Assembly (NCBI GenBank): GCA_037131955.1 | Contig: JBAXQC010000001.1 | Span: 70,631-134,630 of the forward strand | From: CAIMMJ01 sp037131955 | Lineage (GTDB): Bacteria; Bacteroidota; Bacteroidia; UBA4408 | Reading direction: 5' to 3' | DNA: 64,000 nt | Shown: positions 34,137 to 43,741 of the stretch, piece after piece | Layout of the letters: the number at the start of each line of letters is the position of its first letter | Position numbering within the stretch: the stretch's first letter is position 1 | Notes under the pieces: model-generated | The model's database searches: none | Seen by the model: the letters and a program-made list of their open reading frames with translations, nothing else | Told to the model about the DNA's origin: nothing | Made by a program: the position numbers and the translations under genes

Positions 34137-35483
34137 ATGGAACAAAAGCCAAAAGTAGCTTTTTACACCTTAGGATGTAAACTAAATTTTTCTGAAACTT
34201 CTACAATATCTAGGAACTTTGAACAAGAAGGTTTTGAGAAGGTAGGTTTTGAAAAATTTGCAGATGTTTATGTTATAAACACGTGTTCAGTTACAGAAAA
34301 TGCAGACAAGGAATGTAAGAGAATTGTAAAATCTGCCTTAAAAATAAACCCAGAAGGTTATGTATGTGTGGTGGGATGTTATGCACAACTTAAACCAGAA
34401 GAAATTTCAAAAATAGAGGGAGTTGATTTGGTTTTAGGAGCAACAGAAAAATTTAAAATTTCGCAATACATTGGAAATTTAGAGAAAAAACAAACCACCG
34501 AAATTCATAGTTGCGAAATTGAAGATGCCAATTTTTTTACAGGAAGTTTTAGCATTGGCGATAGAACAAGATCCTTTCTAAAAGTGCAAGACGGTTGCGA
34601 CTATCCTTGTACCTATTGTACCATTCCCTTAGCAAGAGGAATTAGCCGAAGTGATAGTTTGGAAAATGTTGTTGAAAACGCAAAAAAAATTGCACAACAA
34701 GGAATAAAAGAAATTGTGCTAACAGGAGTTAACATAGGCGATTATGGCAAAGGAGAATTAGGCAACAAAAAACACCAGCATACTTTTTTAGATTTAGTAA
34801 AAGAACTAGATGAAGTTGAGGATATAGAAAGGATAAGAATTTCTTCTATTGAACCCAATTTACTAAAAAATGAAACCATAGAATTTGTATCGCAATCAAA
34901 AAGATTTGTTCCTCATTTTCATGTTCCGCTGCAATCTGGAAGTGACACTGTTTTAAAGGCAATGAAAAGAAGGTATTTAACTGCTCTGTACAAAGAGAAA
35001 GTGGAACAGATTAAAGAATCTATTCCCCACGCAGCAATTGGAGTTGATGTTATTGTTGGTTTTCCGGGAGAATCTAATTTAGACTTTGAAGAAACGTATA
35101 ACTTTTTAAATTCTCTAGATATAAGCTACCTTCACGTGTTTACATATTCTAAAAGAGACAACACATCAGCATCTTTGATGGAAAATCAGGTAGATGAAAA
35201 AACAAAAAACGAAAGGAATAAAAGGTTAAGAATTCTATCGATAAAAAAAAGATTACATTTTTATGAAAAGAATCTAAATAAAATTTATCCCGTACTTTTT
35301 GAAGCAGAAAACAAAGATGGATTTATCTATGGATTTACGCCAAACTATGTAAAAACTAAAGTTGCTTTTGATAAAAATTTAATTAACAAAGTTTTAGAAG
35401 TTAAATTAAAAGAATTAGATAAAGATGGAAATATAGTGGGAGAAATAATAAAAATCAATGAACCAAATCATATTCTGCAATAA
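34137..35483 (+). CDS. mtaB: tRNA t6A37 methylthiotransferase
   Basis: A 448-residue radical-SAM enzyme converting t6A37 to ms2t6A in ANN-decoding tRNAs. An N-terminal methylthiotransferase domain carries three cluster cysteines (TLGCKLNFSE, VINTCSVTENADKECKR, CVVGCYAQLKPEE). The radical-SAM motif CDYPCTYCTIPLARG (CxxxCxxC) follows, then VPLQSGSDTVLKAMKRRY. The CKLN signature points to MtaB rather than MiaB or RimO. It is first in a plus-strand run that continues through lgt and comEC. Confidence 0.93.
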   Translation: MEQKPKVAFYTLGCKLNFSETSTISRNFEQEGFEKVGFEKFADVYVINTCSVTENADKECKRIVKSALKINPEGYVCVVGCYAQLKPEEISKIEGVDLVLGATEKFKISQYIGNLEKKQTTEIHSCEIEDANFFTGSFSIGDRTRSFLKVQDGCDYPCTYCTIPLARGISRSDSLENVVENAKKIAQQGIKEIVLTGVNIGDYGKGELGNKKHQHTFLDLVKELDEVEDIERIRISSIEPNLLKNETIEFVSQSKRFVPHFHVPLQSGSDTVLKAMKRRYLTALYKEKVEQIKESIPHAAIGVDVIVGFPGESNLDFEETYNFLNSLDISYLHVFTYSKRDNTSASLMENQVDEKTKNERNKRLRILSIKKRLHFYEKNLNKIYPVLFEAENKDGFIYGFTPNYVKTKVAFDKNLINKVLEVKLKELDKDGNIVGEIIKINEPNHILQ

Positions 35484-35486
35484 AAC

Positions 35487-35747
35487 ATGGGAGATAAATA
35501 CAGCATTTCTTCTAGTTCTGGAAGATTAAGAAAAAAGGTACGAGTAAAAAAAGCAAAAAAGAAAAAAAGTGTTTTCACCCTTTTGATTAACTACGCAAAA
35601 AATCCTTGGGTAGTTTTAATTTTTGTGGTGTTATTTGGTTTAACAATATATTATTTATTGGGAGAAACAGGAACAAAATCCGGAAGATCGCCAGTAGAAA
35701 ACGCAAAAAATGTTAATCAATCTGTAAAAGAAAAAAAAGGGAAATAG
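35487..35747 (+). CDS. Small single-pass membrane protein A
   Basis: An 86-residue protein, 3 bp after mtaB. It begins GDKYSISSSSGRLRKKVRVKKAKKKK, a very basic cytoplasmic tail, then one membrane segment (WVVLIFVVLFGLTIYYLL, about residues 38-55) and a short polar outer tail. The KYSISxxSGRLRKK motif is repeated in the next gene, so the two are tandem paralogues. No known family recognised. The basic tail next to the membrane could bind nucleic acid or anionic lipid; function unknown. Confidence 0.7.
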   Translation: MGDKYSISSSSGRLRKKVRVKKAKKKKSVFTLLINYAKNPWVVLIFVVLFGLTIYYLLGETGTKSGRSPVENAKNVNQSVKEKKGK

Positions 35748-35750
35748 TTT

Positions 35751-35975
35751 ATGAAAGACTCCACAAAATACAGTATTTCTCCTAGAAGCGGGAGGCTCAG
35801 AAAAAAAATTAAACTAAACGATTTTAAGAATAGAGACGATTTTGACAACAGTAAAAGAAATCATAGAATTGTTGTTGTAAGCATTATTTTGATTATGATA
35901 ATTGCACTATATTTTTTCTATGATTTTATGTCAAGTAGTACACATCAACAAAAAATAATTAACACAAAAAACTAA
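35751..35975 (+). CDS. Small single-pass membrane protein B (paralogue of A)
   Basis: A 74-residue protein 3 bp after protein A. It begins KDSTKYSISPRSGRLRKKIKLNDF, sharing the KYSISxxSGRLRKK motif, and has one membrane segment (IVVVSIILIMIIALYFFYDF, about residues 41-60). lgt starts directly after its stop. The pair is packed between mtaB and lgt, as if part of a membrane or envelope operon. Function unknown. Confidence 0.7.
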   Translation: MKDSTKYSISPRSGRLRKKIKLNDFKNRDDFDNSKRNHRIVVVSIILIMIIALYFFYDFMSSSTHQQKIINTKN

Positions 35976-37139
35976 ATGTACCCTACAATAACAGATTTAA
36001 TAAAAGACTTATTCGGACTAAATATTCCGCTTCCTATTCAAACATTCGGTTTTTTTGTAATGATAGCATTTATTGTTTCGGGATATTTTTTGGGCGAAGA
36101 ACTAAAACGAAAACATACCTTAGGTTTATTGCCTGCTATACGGGCAAAGCAAAAAATTCAGGAAAAAGCAAACTTAGTTTCGTATTTTGTTCCTGCTGCA
36201 ATTGGATTTCTTATTGGCTTTAAAATAATTGAAGGTTTTATGCACTACTCAGATTTAGTTGCAAATCCGCAAGAATTTATACTATCGCTGAGGGGTAACG
36301 TTATAGGTGGTATTTTAGTTATGATCTATTCTGTTTGGAGTAAATACAAAGAAGACAAAGCGGCATTAGAAAATCCAAACAAAAATACCGAACCCGTTTT
36401 TATTTTGCCACAACATCACGTTGGAAATATTGTAATAATTTCTGTTGTTGCTGGATTTTTAGGTGCTAAAATTTTTCATAATCTCGAAAATTTAAACGAG
36501 TTTTTAAGCGACCCACTAGGTTCCTTTGTATCGTTTAGCGGACTTACGTTTTATGGCGGATTAATAGTAACTACAATAGCTTTGTATGTTTACAGTACAA
36601 AAAATCAAATGTATTTTCCGCATGTGATGGATTCTGCAGCACCTGCACTAATAATTGGTTATTCTATTGGAAGAATTGGATGCCAATTGAGCGGAGATGG
36701 AGATTGGGGAATAAATAATTTAGCTCCAAAACCAAATTGGATGAGCTTTCTGCCCGATTGGATGTGGGCATTTAGATTTCCTCATAATGTTATTGGTGAT
36801 GGAATTCCTATTCCTGGTTGCGAAGGACCTCATTGCAATCAGTTACAATTTCCTGTTTATCCTACTGCTTTCTACGAAACAATAATGGCATTTTTAATCT
36901 TTTTGTTCTTGTGGGCTATAAGAAAAAAAATAAACAAACCATTGGTAATGTTTTCTATTTATCTTTTTTTAAACGGCAGCGAAAGATTTTTAATTGAGCA
37001 AATTAGAGTAAACACAGAGTACAATATTTTAGGTGGTATTACGCAAGCAGAAATTATTTCTTTTATTTTTATAATTTCTGGGGCTGTTGGTTTTTTCTAC
37101 TTTAGAAGTAAAGAATTAAAACCGCCAATGATGGTTTAG
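35976..37139 (+). CDS. lgt: Prolipoprotein diacylglyceryl transferase
   Basis: A 387-residue polytopic inner-membrane enzyme transferring diacylglyceryl from phosphatidylglycerol to the lipobox Cys, the first step of lipoprotein maturation. The Lgt signature is seen as SFSGLTFYGGLI and IGYSIGRIGCQLSGDGDWG (conserved Arg and Gly); YPTAFYETIMAF and NGSERFLIEQIRVN are also characteristic. It is longer than E. coli Lgt (291), mainly through inserted loops. ComEC follows after 2 bp. Confidence 0.92.
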   Translation: MYPTITDLIKDLFGLNIPLPIQTFGFFVMIAFIVSGYFLGEELKRKHTLGLLPAIRAKQKIQEKANLVSYFVPAAIGFLIGFKIIEGFMHYSDLVANPQEFILSLRGNVIGGILVMIYSVWSKYKEDKAALENPNKNTEPVFILPQHHVGNIVIISVVAGFLGAKIFHNLENLNEFLSDPLGSFVSFSGLTFYGGLIVTTIALYVYSTKNQMYFPHVMDSAAPALIIGYSIGRIGCQLSGDGDWGINNLAPKPNWMSFLPDWMWAFRFPHNVIGDGIPIPGCEGPHCNQLQFPVYPTAFYETIMAFLIFLFLWAIRKKINKPLVMFSIYLFLNGSERFLIEQIRVNTEYNILGGITQAEIISFIFIISGAVGFFYFRSKELKPPMMV

Positions 37140-37141
37140 AA

Positions 37142-39259
37142 ATGGAAAAACTAAATCAATTTCCGTTTGTAAAAATAGTTATCCCTTTTTGCACTGGAAT
37201 CTATTTAGGAATATTTCAAAATTTCTACGTTTCGTTTTTATTTTTTTTAATACCCTTATTGCTGTTTTTAATTTCATTATTAAAAAAATTCAAAAACAAA
37301 AGAACATGGCAAGGCTCATCTTGCTTTGTGTTTTTTTTAATGTTAGGAAACATTCTTTCATTTTATAACAATGAACTTTTTAGATCCAATCATTTTTCAA
37401 AAATTGCAATTAGCAACCAAGATTATTTAATTGGGTATTTAAATGAAAGTCCAACAATAAAAGGAGAAAGTTATAAATCAGTTTTAAAAATAAATTCCGT
37501 CATAAAAGATAAAAAAAAAGTAGCTGCTGTTGGAAATTTGTTGGTGTATTTTAAAAAAGTAGATTTAAACGAAAAAATTAAATACGGTCAAAATATCATT
37601 ATAAAGGCCAACTTTAATGAATTTACTCCACCTCCAAATCCATTTCAATTCTCTGCAAAAGATTATTATTATTTTAAAAATATCTACCATGTTCAGTTTT
37701 CGGATTTTGGAGATTTTAGATTTTTAAATAGTTATTCTGGCAATCCTTTTCAAAAATTTGCACTAGAAACAAGAGACAATTTGATAGAATTATACAATAA
37801 ATTTAATATACCAGAAGATGAATTATCAGTTTTAAAAGCTTTGGTTTTAGGTTATGACGATGATGTAAGCGACGAAGTAATTCTTACATATTCTGCAACA
37901 GGTGTTATGCATATTTTGTCTGTTTCGGGGTTACATATTGGTGTGGTATATTTAGTATTAAAGTATCTTTTGTCATTTCTGAACGGCACTAGAAAAAAAG
38001 AATTGTTAAAGCTAATTTTATTAATAGTTTTTCTTTGGGTTTATTCGCTTGTTACTGGCTTTTCGTCATCAGTAGTAAGAGCAGCATTGATGTTCAGCTT
38101 TTTTTCTATGGGTACTTACTTTAAATTGTTTAATAACATTTTTAATATTCTTTCATTTTCTGCCCTCGTACTTTTGGTTATTGATCCTTTTTATTTGGCT
38201 AATGTTGGATTTCAACTTTCCTATTTTGCATTGCTGGGCATATTATTATTACAACCATTATTTGCACAATGGTATTCAAGCGAAAACTATATAGTAAACT
38301 TTATATACTCTACAAGCACAGTTTCAATTGCAGCTACCATTGGCACATTAGCTTTTAATCTATATTATTACCATCAATTTCCATTGTATTTTATACCCGC
38401 AAATATTATTGCAATTCCCTTATCAACACTAATTATTTATGGCGGTTTTGTATTGATTCCGCTTTATCTTCTTGGCTATATTGGGAAATTATTCTCCTTA
38501 CTGCTAACAAAAATAATTACACTTTTAAATTACTCTTTAAATTTTATCGATTCACTTCCTTATTCAAATCTTCAACCTATTTCATTTACAAAACTTGAAG
38601 GCTTTATTTTAATTGTTGCAACATTTTTTCTTACCATGTTTTTTTACCATAAATCAAATAAATTACTGTATGCATTTGCAACAGTAAGTTTTATTTTTAT
38701 TTTCTACAATAGCTACTTATTTTATCAAAAATCAAATACTTCGCAACTTTTAGTTTATAAAATTAAAAATCACACAGCAATTGAAATATCCTCCAGAACA
38801 GAATCTATTTTTATTTCAAAAAAAGAGTTGTATGAAAATCAGTGGATGCAGAAATTTCATTGTCAACCTTACCGCTCAAGTTTATACATTTCTAGCACGA
38901 AATGGATAAATGATAGTATTAGTGTAAACAGAAATTATAGAACACCTAATTTTGCAATACAAGAAAATATAATTGCATTAGGAAAGGATAAATTTTTATT
39001 GTTAAATCAATCAAATTATCATCTATTGCACGAACATAAATTCATTAACAATTTTAAAGGAATTATTTTAAGCGGAACATTCAAATTTTTAAACCTTAAA
39101 ATGAAGGTAAAACCAATTTTAATTTTCGACTCCACCTTTAATAATCCCTTTAAAAGCAGCTTATTAGCAAAACTCAAAAGAAACGATCAAAATTTTTGGG
39201 ATGTAACTTCTATGGGAGCATTTTTTTATGAACAAAAAAGCGATTTGATAAATAGTTAA
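37142..39259 (+). CDS. comEC: ComEC/Rec2 family DNA-uptake channel protein
   Basis: A 705-residue polytopic membrane protein. The N-terminal part includes a DUF4131-like region (PPNPFQFSAKDYYYFKNIYH). The competence domain carries VMHILSVSGLHIGVVY, VTGFSSSVVRAALMFSFFSMG and VGFQLSYFALLGILLL, the diagnostic motifs of ComEC, the channel that carries single-stranded DNA inward. The C-terminal 170 residues are poorly conserved and show no metallo-beta-lactamase HxHxDH, so the nuclease-like domain of some ComECs is missing. Confidence 0.9.
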   Translation: MEKLNQFPFVKIVIPFCTGIYLGIFQNFYVSFLFFLIPLLLFLISLLKKFKNKRTWQGSSCFVFFLMLGNILSFYNNELFRSNHFSKIAISNQDYLIGYLNESPTIKGESYKSVLKINSVIKDKKKVAAVGNLLVYFKKVDLNEKIKYGQNIIIKANFNEFTPPPNPFQFSAKDYYYFKNIYHVQFSDFGDFRFLNSYSGNPFQKFALETRDNLIELYNKFNIPEDELSVLKALVLGYDDDVSDEVILTYSATGVMHILSVSGLHIGVVYLVLKYLLSFLNGTRKKELLKLILLIVFLWVYSLVTGFSSSVVRAALMFSFFSMGTYFKLFNNIFNILSFSALVLLVIDPFYLANVGFQLSYFALLGILLLQPLFAQWYSSENYIVNFIYSTSTVSIAATIGTLAFNLYYYHQFPLYFIPANIIAIPLSTLIIYGGFVLIPLYLLGYIGKLFSLLLTKIITLLNYSLNFIDSLPYSNLQPISFTKLEGFILIVATFFLTMFFYHKSNKLLYAFATVSFIFIFYNSYLFYQKSNTSQLLVYKIKNHTAIEISSRTESIFISKKELYENQWMQKFHCQPYRSSLYISSTKWINDSISVNRNYRTPNFAIQENIIALGKDKFLLLNQSNYHLLHEHKFINNFKGIILSGTFKFLNLKMKVKPILIFDSTFNNPFKSSLLAKLKRNDQNFWDVTSMGAFFYEQKSDLINS

Positions 39260-39296
39260 AATAAATTAGTTTCGCAATCTAATTAAACAAACTATT

Positions 39297-39854
39297 ATGA
39301 TTGATTTAGCAGGATTCATTGCAATTTCGGGATATCCCGGATTATTTAAAGTTGTTGCACAAACTAAAAATGGCGTTATTGTAGAAGGCGTTGCCGATAA
39401 AAAAAGACTTGTAGCTCATTCTCATTTTAAAATAAGTGCTCTAGAAGATATAAGCATTTATACAACCCAAGAGGATACATTACTTTCTAACGTTTTTAAA
39501 AGTATTTTTGATAAAGAAAATGGTGGTCAGGCAATATCATCTAAAGAAACACCTGCAGAGCAAGGCAAATATTTAGAATCTGTTCTCCCCAATTACGACA
39601 AAGAAAGAGTGCATAATTCCGACATAAAAAAATTATTTTCCTGGTACAATATTCTTCAAGAAAATAACCTATTAAAGGTAAAAGAAGAATCAAATGAAAG
39701 CGATGACAAAAAACCAACTGTTGATCTAGATAAACTAAAAGATACAAAATCTAAGTCAACAACTACCGTTAAAAAAGATTCAGGACCCAAGCCAAAAACA
39801 AGCACCGGTGGGCCTGCCAAAAGAACTGCTACAGTAAGAAAAACCGGTGCTTAA
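39297..39854 (+). CDS. DUF5606 domain protein
   Basis: A 185-residue protein. Residues 1-125 match DUF5606 (GFIAISGYPGLFKVVAQTKNGVIVEGV, KRLVAHSHFKISALEDISIYT, DIKKLFSWYNIL), a Bacteroidota family without known function. The last 60 residues are a low-complexity Lys/Thr/Ser/Pro tail (KKDSGPKPKTSTGGPAKRTA), basic and probably disordered. The stop codon lies in the loop of a terminator hairpin. Confidence 0.85.
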   Translation: MIDLAGFIAISGYPGLFKVVAQTKNGVIVEGVADKKRLVAHSHFKISALEDISIYTTQEDTLLSNVFKSIFDKENGGQAISSKETPAEQGKYLESVLPNYDKERVHNSDIKKLFSWYNILQENNLLKVKEESNESDDKKPTVDLDKLKDTKSKSTTTVKKDSGPKPKTSTGGPAKRTATVRKTGA

Positions 39855-39867
39855 CGCCGGTTTTTTT
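39840..39867 (+). terminator. Intrinsic terminator overlapping DUF5606 stop codon
   Basis: Arms AAACCGG and CCGGTTT followed by a T-run; the TAA stop (39852-39854) sits in the loop. Likely ends the mtaB-DUF5606 transcript. Confidence 0.8.
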
Positions 39868-39887
39868 GTAATTATTATTTTTCTCTA

Positions 39888-41621
39888 ATGCAAAACTATA
39901 GTGAAATATCCGGACTAAAAATCCAACGCAATTTTTTACCACAAAATTTTAGTGTTACAACATGGGAATTGTTAGAACCATATTATTCTACCCTCCTAAA
40001 AAGTGAAATAAATAGTTGTGAAGAATTAAAAATTTGGATAAAAAACAGAAATGAAATAGACAGCATTGTTAGCGAAGATTTTGCTTGGCGGTACATAAAA
40101 ATGAATTGCAATACTGCTGATGAAACATTAAGTAGTTCGTTTGAGTATTTTATACAAAATATTGAACCTAAACTGAGCCCAATAACAAACGAGTTAAATA
40201 AAAAATTTGTTGAGTGTAGCTTCTCTAATGATTTAGAGGGCAGTGCTTACAAAATTTATTTGAGAAGCATAAAACGCAGTATAGAACTTTTTAGAGAGGA
40301 AAATATTCCATTGTTTTTAGAAATAAATACGCTGCAACAAGAGTATGGAAAGGTTTGCTCCGAAATGTTAGTAAACATTGATAACAAGGAATATACCTTG
40401 CAACAAGCCGCAAAGTTTTTAGAAAAATCTGATAGGAAGTTAAGGAAAGAAGTTTATGAAACTATTGCCAATAGACGGTATTTAGACAAAGAAAAATTAG
40501 ATGAACTATTAAACAAACTCATAAAACTAAGGCACCAAGTTGCACTAAACTCTGGCTACACAAATTTTAGAGATTACATGCATGATGAACTTGGACGATT
40601 TGATTACACTGTACAAGATTGTTTATCCTTTCATGAGTCTATCAAAAAAAATAGTCTTTATATATTAGATTTCTTAGCTGATGAAAGAAAAAAAGAATTA
40701 ACTGTACAAGAATTATTTCCTTACGATTTAGAGGTTGACGCTAGCGGAAAAGATGCATTAAAACCGTTTGAAAACTCTTTACAACTTATCGAAAAAACCA
40801 TTCAAACGTTTGGCAAACTAAATCCATTTATTGCAAATTGCATTTTTACCATGCAAAAAAATAATTATTTAGATTTAGATTCTCGCAAGAACAAAGCACC
40901 CGGAGGATTTAATTATCCATTGATGGAAAGCGGAATTCCATTTATTTATATGAATTCAGTTGGTTCACAAAAAGATTTGGTAACAATGGTTCATGAAGGT
41001 GGACATGCACTGCACAGTTTTTTATGCAATGATTTAGAAATTTCTGGATTTAAAAATACCCCTATGGAAGTTGCCGAACTGGCATCAATGTCTATGGAAT
41101 TGCTCTCTATGGAATATTGGGATGTTTTTTTTGAAAACAAAGAAGAATTAAAAAGAGCAAAAATTGATCAATTAGAAAAAGTGTTAGAAACTCTTCCTTG
41201 GGTTGCCGCAATAGACAAATTTCAGCATTGGTTGTATTTAAATCCTACACATCTAAACATAGAAAGAGAAAATAAATGGAATGAAATTTATGATGAATTT
41301 TCTTCCAGTATTATTTCTTTTACGGGCTACGAAAAATTTAAAAAAAATATGTGGCAAAAACAATTGCACATTTATGAAGTGCCTTTTTACTATATAGAAT
41401 ACGGAATAGCACAATTAGGAGCAATTGCTATTTGGAGGAACTTTAAACTAAACAAAGAAAAAAGCATTGAACAATACATGGATGCTTTAAAACTTGGATA
41501 TTCTAAAACAATTAAAGAAATTTATAGCACCGCAGGAATTAAATTTGATTTTTCTGAATCTTATGTAAAAGAATTATTACAATTTACTTTTGAAGAATTA
41601 AAAAAGTTAAAAAATGAATAA
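39888..41621 (+). CDS. M3 family oligoendopeptidase (PepF-like)
   Basis: A 577-residue cytoplasmic zinc peptidase. The zinc site is HEGGHALHSF (HExxH, residues 369-373), with the third ligand Glu in ELASMSMELLS. GGFNYPLMESGIPFIYMNS precedes it, as in PepF-type enzymes. Length fits the family. It degrades oligopeptides, probably in peptide turnover. The BatA-like gene follows after 23 bp. Confidence 0.92.
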   Translation: MQNYSEISGLKIQRNFLPQNFSVTTWELLEPYYSTLLKSEINSCEELKIWIKNRNEIDSIVSEDFAWRYIKMNCNTADETLSSSFEYFIQNIEPKLSPITNELNKKFVECSFSNDLEGSAYKIYLRSIKRSIELFREENIPLFLEINTLQQEYGKVCSEMLVNIDNKEYTLQQAAKFLEKSDRKLRKEVYETIANRRYLDKEKLDELLNKLIKLRHQVALNSGYTNFRDYMHDELGRFDYTVQDCLSFHESIKKNSLYILDFLADERKKELTVQELFPYDLEVDASGKDALKPFENSLQLIEKTIQTFGKLNPFIANCIFTMQKNNYLDLDSRKNKAPGGFNYPLMESGIPFIYMNSVGSQKDLVTMVHEGGHALHSFLCNDLEISGFKNTPMEVAELASMSMELLSMEYWDVFFENKEELKRAKIDQLEKVLETLPWVAAIDKFQHWLYLNPTHLNIERENKWNEIYDEFSSSIISFTGYEKFKKNMWQKQLHIYEVPFYYIEYGIAQLGAIAIWRNFKLNKEKSIEQYMDALKLGYSKTIKEIYSTAGIKFDFSESYVKELLQFTFEELKKLKNE

Positions 41622-41644
41622 TCAATATAAAACTTAAACTATAA

Positions 41645-43726
41645 ATGCAATTTGTTTATCCCTACTTTTTATATTCCTTATTTGCCTTATCCATCCCAAT
41701 TATTGTTCACTTATTTAATTTTAGAAGGTTTAAAAGAATTTATTTTTCAAATATAACTTTCTTAAAAGAAATAAATCAGGATACTAAATCCGTTCAAAAT
41801 CTTAAACACTTGCTTATTTTGTTATGCAGGTTATTGGCATTATTTTTTTTAATAATGGCATTTGCACAACCTTATATTTCAGCTTCAAACAAAGAAATTA
41901 TTGGTGGCACAAATGGCGTAAGTATATATATAGATAATTCATACAGTTCTGGAGTTAAAGGTAAAAATGGGATTTTATTGGAAGAAGCAAAAATCAAAGC
42001 AAAAGAAATTGCACAATCATTTAAAGCTTCAGATAAATTTCATTTATTAACCAACGACTTTGAAGGTAAACATCAACGTTTGGTAAACAAAGAGGAATTT
42101 ATAAAAATGGTAAATGATGTTACATTATCCTCTGTAAGTAAGAAATTAGAACAAGTAAATCTGCGTCAAAAAGATGCATTATCTCTTTCTTCATTTCAAA
42201 ACAAACATCAATTTATTATAAGCGACTTTCAAGTTTATCAGAGTGATTTTTCAAATCTAAAAAACGACACTTCCATCAATACTTCATTAATTAGGCTTGT
42301 TCCAAACAAGGATGAAAATGTGTACATAGATTCTGCCTGGTTTGAATCTCCATTTCACCAGCAAAATGGAAAAGAAAAAGTTTTTGTAAAATTAAAAAGT
42401 AGCTCTCAGGGAAATTCAGGTTTTGAAAATATACCTGTTAAGCTCTTAATTAATAATGCTCAAAAATCTTTAGCAAGTATTTCACTGGAAGCAAATGATG
42501 AAAAAATTGTTGAGTTAGAATTCACAAATACAGGTACAGGTTTTCAAAAAGGAATTATTAAAATTCAAGATGCTTCCATTTTATTTGACGACGAATTGCA
42601 TTTCTCCTATGAGATAAAAAATAAAATAAAAATTATAAACATCTTTCAAAAAAGCAGCAGTTCAAATATTTCTAAAGTATATAAAACAGATGAATATTTT
42701 GACTTTACTGAAAAAGAAATTTTGAGCATAAATTATTCTCAACTGAAAGAACATGATTTAATTATTTTAAACAATTTAAAAGATATATCCACCGGAATGG
42801 GCCAGGAACTAAGTAAACTAATGGCTGCCGGAAAAAGTATATTTTGTTTTATTCCGAAAGAAGCAGAAATTGATTCGTACAACAAATTCTTTAACACAAT
42901 CAATTCGTTTCAAATTCAGAGTTTCGATTCCACCAAAATAAAATCTGATAAAATAAATTTTAATCATTCTTTGTATTCTGATATTTTTGAAAAAGATAAA
43001 TTAAAAAATCAAAACATAGATTATCCAAGTGCAAGCGGTAGATTTTTAATTTCCAATGCTCAACGTTCAGGAAGTATATCACTTATTGATTTTTTAGACC
43101 GCTCACCTTTACTATCTATTCAAACAAAAGGCAAAGGTAAATTTTACACTACATTTGTTCCTGCCGACATAAAATACTCCAACTTTATTGTTCACCCCTT
43201 ATTTGTTCCAACCATGTATAAGGTAGCAATGATGAGTGCCGGAAGCAAAAATAATTATTACACTCTAGGAAACAATGAAGGAATAATTTTAGAAGGAAAA
43301 GAAATAAGTGGCGATGAACAAATTTTAATTTCCAATTTAGATGAAAAATCAGAATTCATTCCTTCGTCAAAAATTATTGATGGAAATACGCTATTGCTCA
43401 TGCACGGACAACCAACTAAAGCTGGCAATTACAGTTTAACCATCAACAAAGAAATTCAGAATTTTTTGTCCTTTAACTTTCCTCGTTCAGAATCTTTGCA
43501 AGACTTTTATAGCGATTCTGAATTAATTGATAATTTAGAAAAAAATAATTTAAACAATTTTACTTTGCTAAATAATTCTGGAAAACCCATTAAACAGCAA
43601 ATATCAGAACTTGTAGAAGGTAAAAAATACTGGAAACAATGTTTATGGCTAAGTTTGATTTTTCTGCTTTTAGAAATAATTGTATTAAATTTAAAAATTA
43701 AACCAGTTAAACCAAAAACCAACTAA
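41645..43726 (+). CDS. BatA-domain membrane protein
   Basis: A 693-residue protein. Residues 1-80 are the BatA N-terminal domain (FVYPYFLYSLFALSIPIIVHLFNFRRFKRIYFSNITFLKEI, then LLILLCRLLALFFLIMAFAQP), giving two membrane segments. A von Willebrand-A-like part follows (VSIYIDNSYSSG, a MIDAS-like DxSxS), then a long periplasmic beta region, and a C-terminal membrane segment near residue 675. Homologues near MoxR ATPases are linked to stress tolerance (Bat operon); here no MoxR is adjacent. The pyrC-like gene follows after 15 bp. Confidence 0.85.
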   Translation: MQFVYPYFLYSLFALSIPIIVHLFNFRRFKRIYFSNITFLKEINQDTKSVQNLKHLLILLCRLLALFFLIMAFAQPYISASNKEIIGGTNGVSIYIDNSYSSGVKGKNGILLEEAKIKAKEIAQSFKASDKFHLLTNDFEGKHQRLVNKEEFIKMVNDVTLSSVSKKLEQVNLRQKDALSLSSFQNKHQFIISDFQVYQSDFSNLKNDTSINTSLIRLVPNKDENVYIDSAWFESPFHQQNGKEKVFVKLKSSSQGNSGFENIPVKLLINNAQKSLASISLEANDEKIVELEFTNTGTGFQKGIIKIQDASILFDDELHFSYEIKNKIKIINIFQKSSSSNISKVYKTDEYFDFTEKEILSINYSQLKEHDLIILNNLKDISTGMGQELSKLMAAGKSIFCFIPKEAEIDSYNKFFNTINSFQIQSFDSTKIKSDKINFNHSLYSDIFEKDKLKNQNIDYPSASGRFLISNAQRSGSISLIDFLDRSPLLSIQTKGKGKFYTTFVPADIKYSNFIVHPLFVPTMYKVAMMSAGSKNNYYTLGNNEGIILEGKEISGDEQILISNLDEKSEFIPSSKIIDGNTLLLMHGQPTKAGNYSLTINKEIQNFLSFNFPRSESLQDFYSDSELIDNLEKNNLNNFTLLNNSGKPIKQQISELVEGKKYWKQCLWLSLIFLLLEIIVLNLKIKPVKPKTN

Positions 43727-43741
43727 TTTAAAATTCTTTGT

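Noticed and set aside
37142..39259. Complete ComEC with nuclease-like C-terminal domain
   Set aside because: No HxHxDH metal motif is visible in the last 170 residues, so I describe it as lacking that domain.
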